Assembly (NCBI GenBank): GCA_943736015.1
Contig: OX031063.1
Location: 35,494,172-35,558,171 of the forward strand
Length of the DNA: 64,000 bases
Origin: Tridacna crocea
Lineage: Eukaryota > Mollusca > Bivalvia > Cardiida > Cardiidae
Direction of reading: 5' to 3'
Each line of letters opens with the position of its first letter. The stretch's first letter is position 1. Shown one piece after another: positions 63,875 through 64,000 of the stretch. The notes beneath the pieces are model-generated. The model worked only from the letters and a program-made list of their open reading frames with translations, had not been told where the DNA came from and did not search any database. The position numbers were made by a program, and so were the translations under genes.

Positions 63875-64000
63875 AAGAAACTCGATTTTTAACGATCCTG
63901 GGGTATGAGGCCTTTCAAAGCATGGTGGAAAAAGAAGAAAATACTGATCACCAGTAGTTACTAATTTAACCACATTGCTATATTCGGCCTTTCTTAAAGA
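63870..64000 (+). repeat. Family A MITE, partial at window edge
   Basis: TTTACCAAAGAAACTCGATTTTTAACGATCCTG, AGGCCTTTCAAAGCATGGTGG, then CTGATCACCAG apex with a decayed right arm. Confidence 0.65.

Overview
The window reads as eukaryotic, AT-rich, gene-poor intergenic DNA from an invertebrate, most likely a bivalve mollusc. The reasons are several tRNA-headed SINEs of the kind known in bivalves, hairpin repeats with GCCTGCGCAG-type apices that I associate from memory with heterodont bivalves (dreissenid, myid or venerid; low certainty at genus level), a Jockey/CR1-type non-LTR retrotransposon, and no operon-like or bacterial coding structure. I find no convincing cellular protein-coding gene, rRNA or functional tRNA gene. 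The only clear protein-coding sequence belongs to retrotransposons: a 5'-truncated LINE at 16037-18762 (minus strand) whose remaining reading frame is intact and which is flanked by a 12-bp target-site duplication, and the 3' end of a related LINE at 38637-39163 (plus strand). Most other open frames are accidents of tandem repeats, palindromes or low-complexity DNA.

The rest is a mosaic of short non-autonomous elements, nearly all built around a hairpin. I use letters for families. A and B (about 215-235 bp, TTAA target sites, CCC...GGG ends, central hairpin with arms starting GAAAACATTGTGGG) and E (TTAA ends, hairpin core of the type ATCAGACTGCA) look like piggyBac-type MITEs. C is a double-hairpin element with CAACACGCGAAAAGG ends. 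D is a hairpin with AACCTCGTAACTACAGC arms. F is a foldback of about 200 bp centred on a CCAAT-box palindrome (about 12 copies). G is a hairpin with CAGCCTGCGCAG at its apex. H, J, K, L, M and O are other inverted-repeat elements. There is also a Harbinger-like element (4499-5304), three tRNA-SINE families (SINE-1, -2, -3), and a fourth SINE (20881-21096) that carries the LINE's 3' tail.

Layout: 1-2.7 kb A remnants, a palindromic TCCAGTTTGG array, a foldback; 2.7-9.4 kb C, F, E, Harbinger-like, D and H elements and a nested insertion; 10.2-13.5 kb a head-to-tail cluster of A/B MITEs, several sharing one TTAA; 15.4-19.8 kb C element and the LINE; 20.1-25.9 kb SINE with LINE tail, foldbacks L and M, an 85-bp TIR element and a 67-bp-arm palindrome; 27-32 kb SINEs and A/B/J MITEs; 32.5-34.5 kb minisatellites; 35-41 kb A and F elements and the second LINE; 42.5-43.2 kb a 32-bp minisatellite; 45.4-48 kb a 34-bp minisatellite, D, G and F/H elements; 50-64 kb SINEs, C, F, J and A elements and microsatellites.

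The most interesting signals are (1) a hairpin near the LINE 3' end that shows compensatory change between two LINE copies and recurs in a SINE tail, implying SINE-LINE partnership; (2) A/B hairpin arms that change in a paired, compensatory way and swap apices between families; (3) several otherwise unrelated hairpin families that share one GC-rich apex; and (4) MITEs chained through shared TTAA sites.
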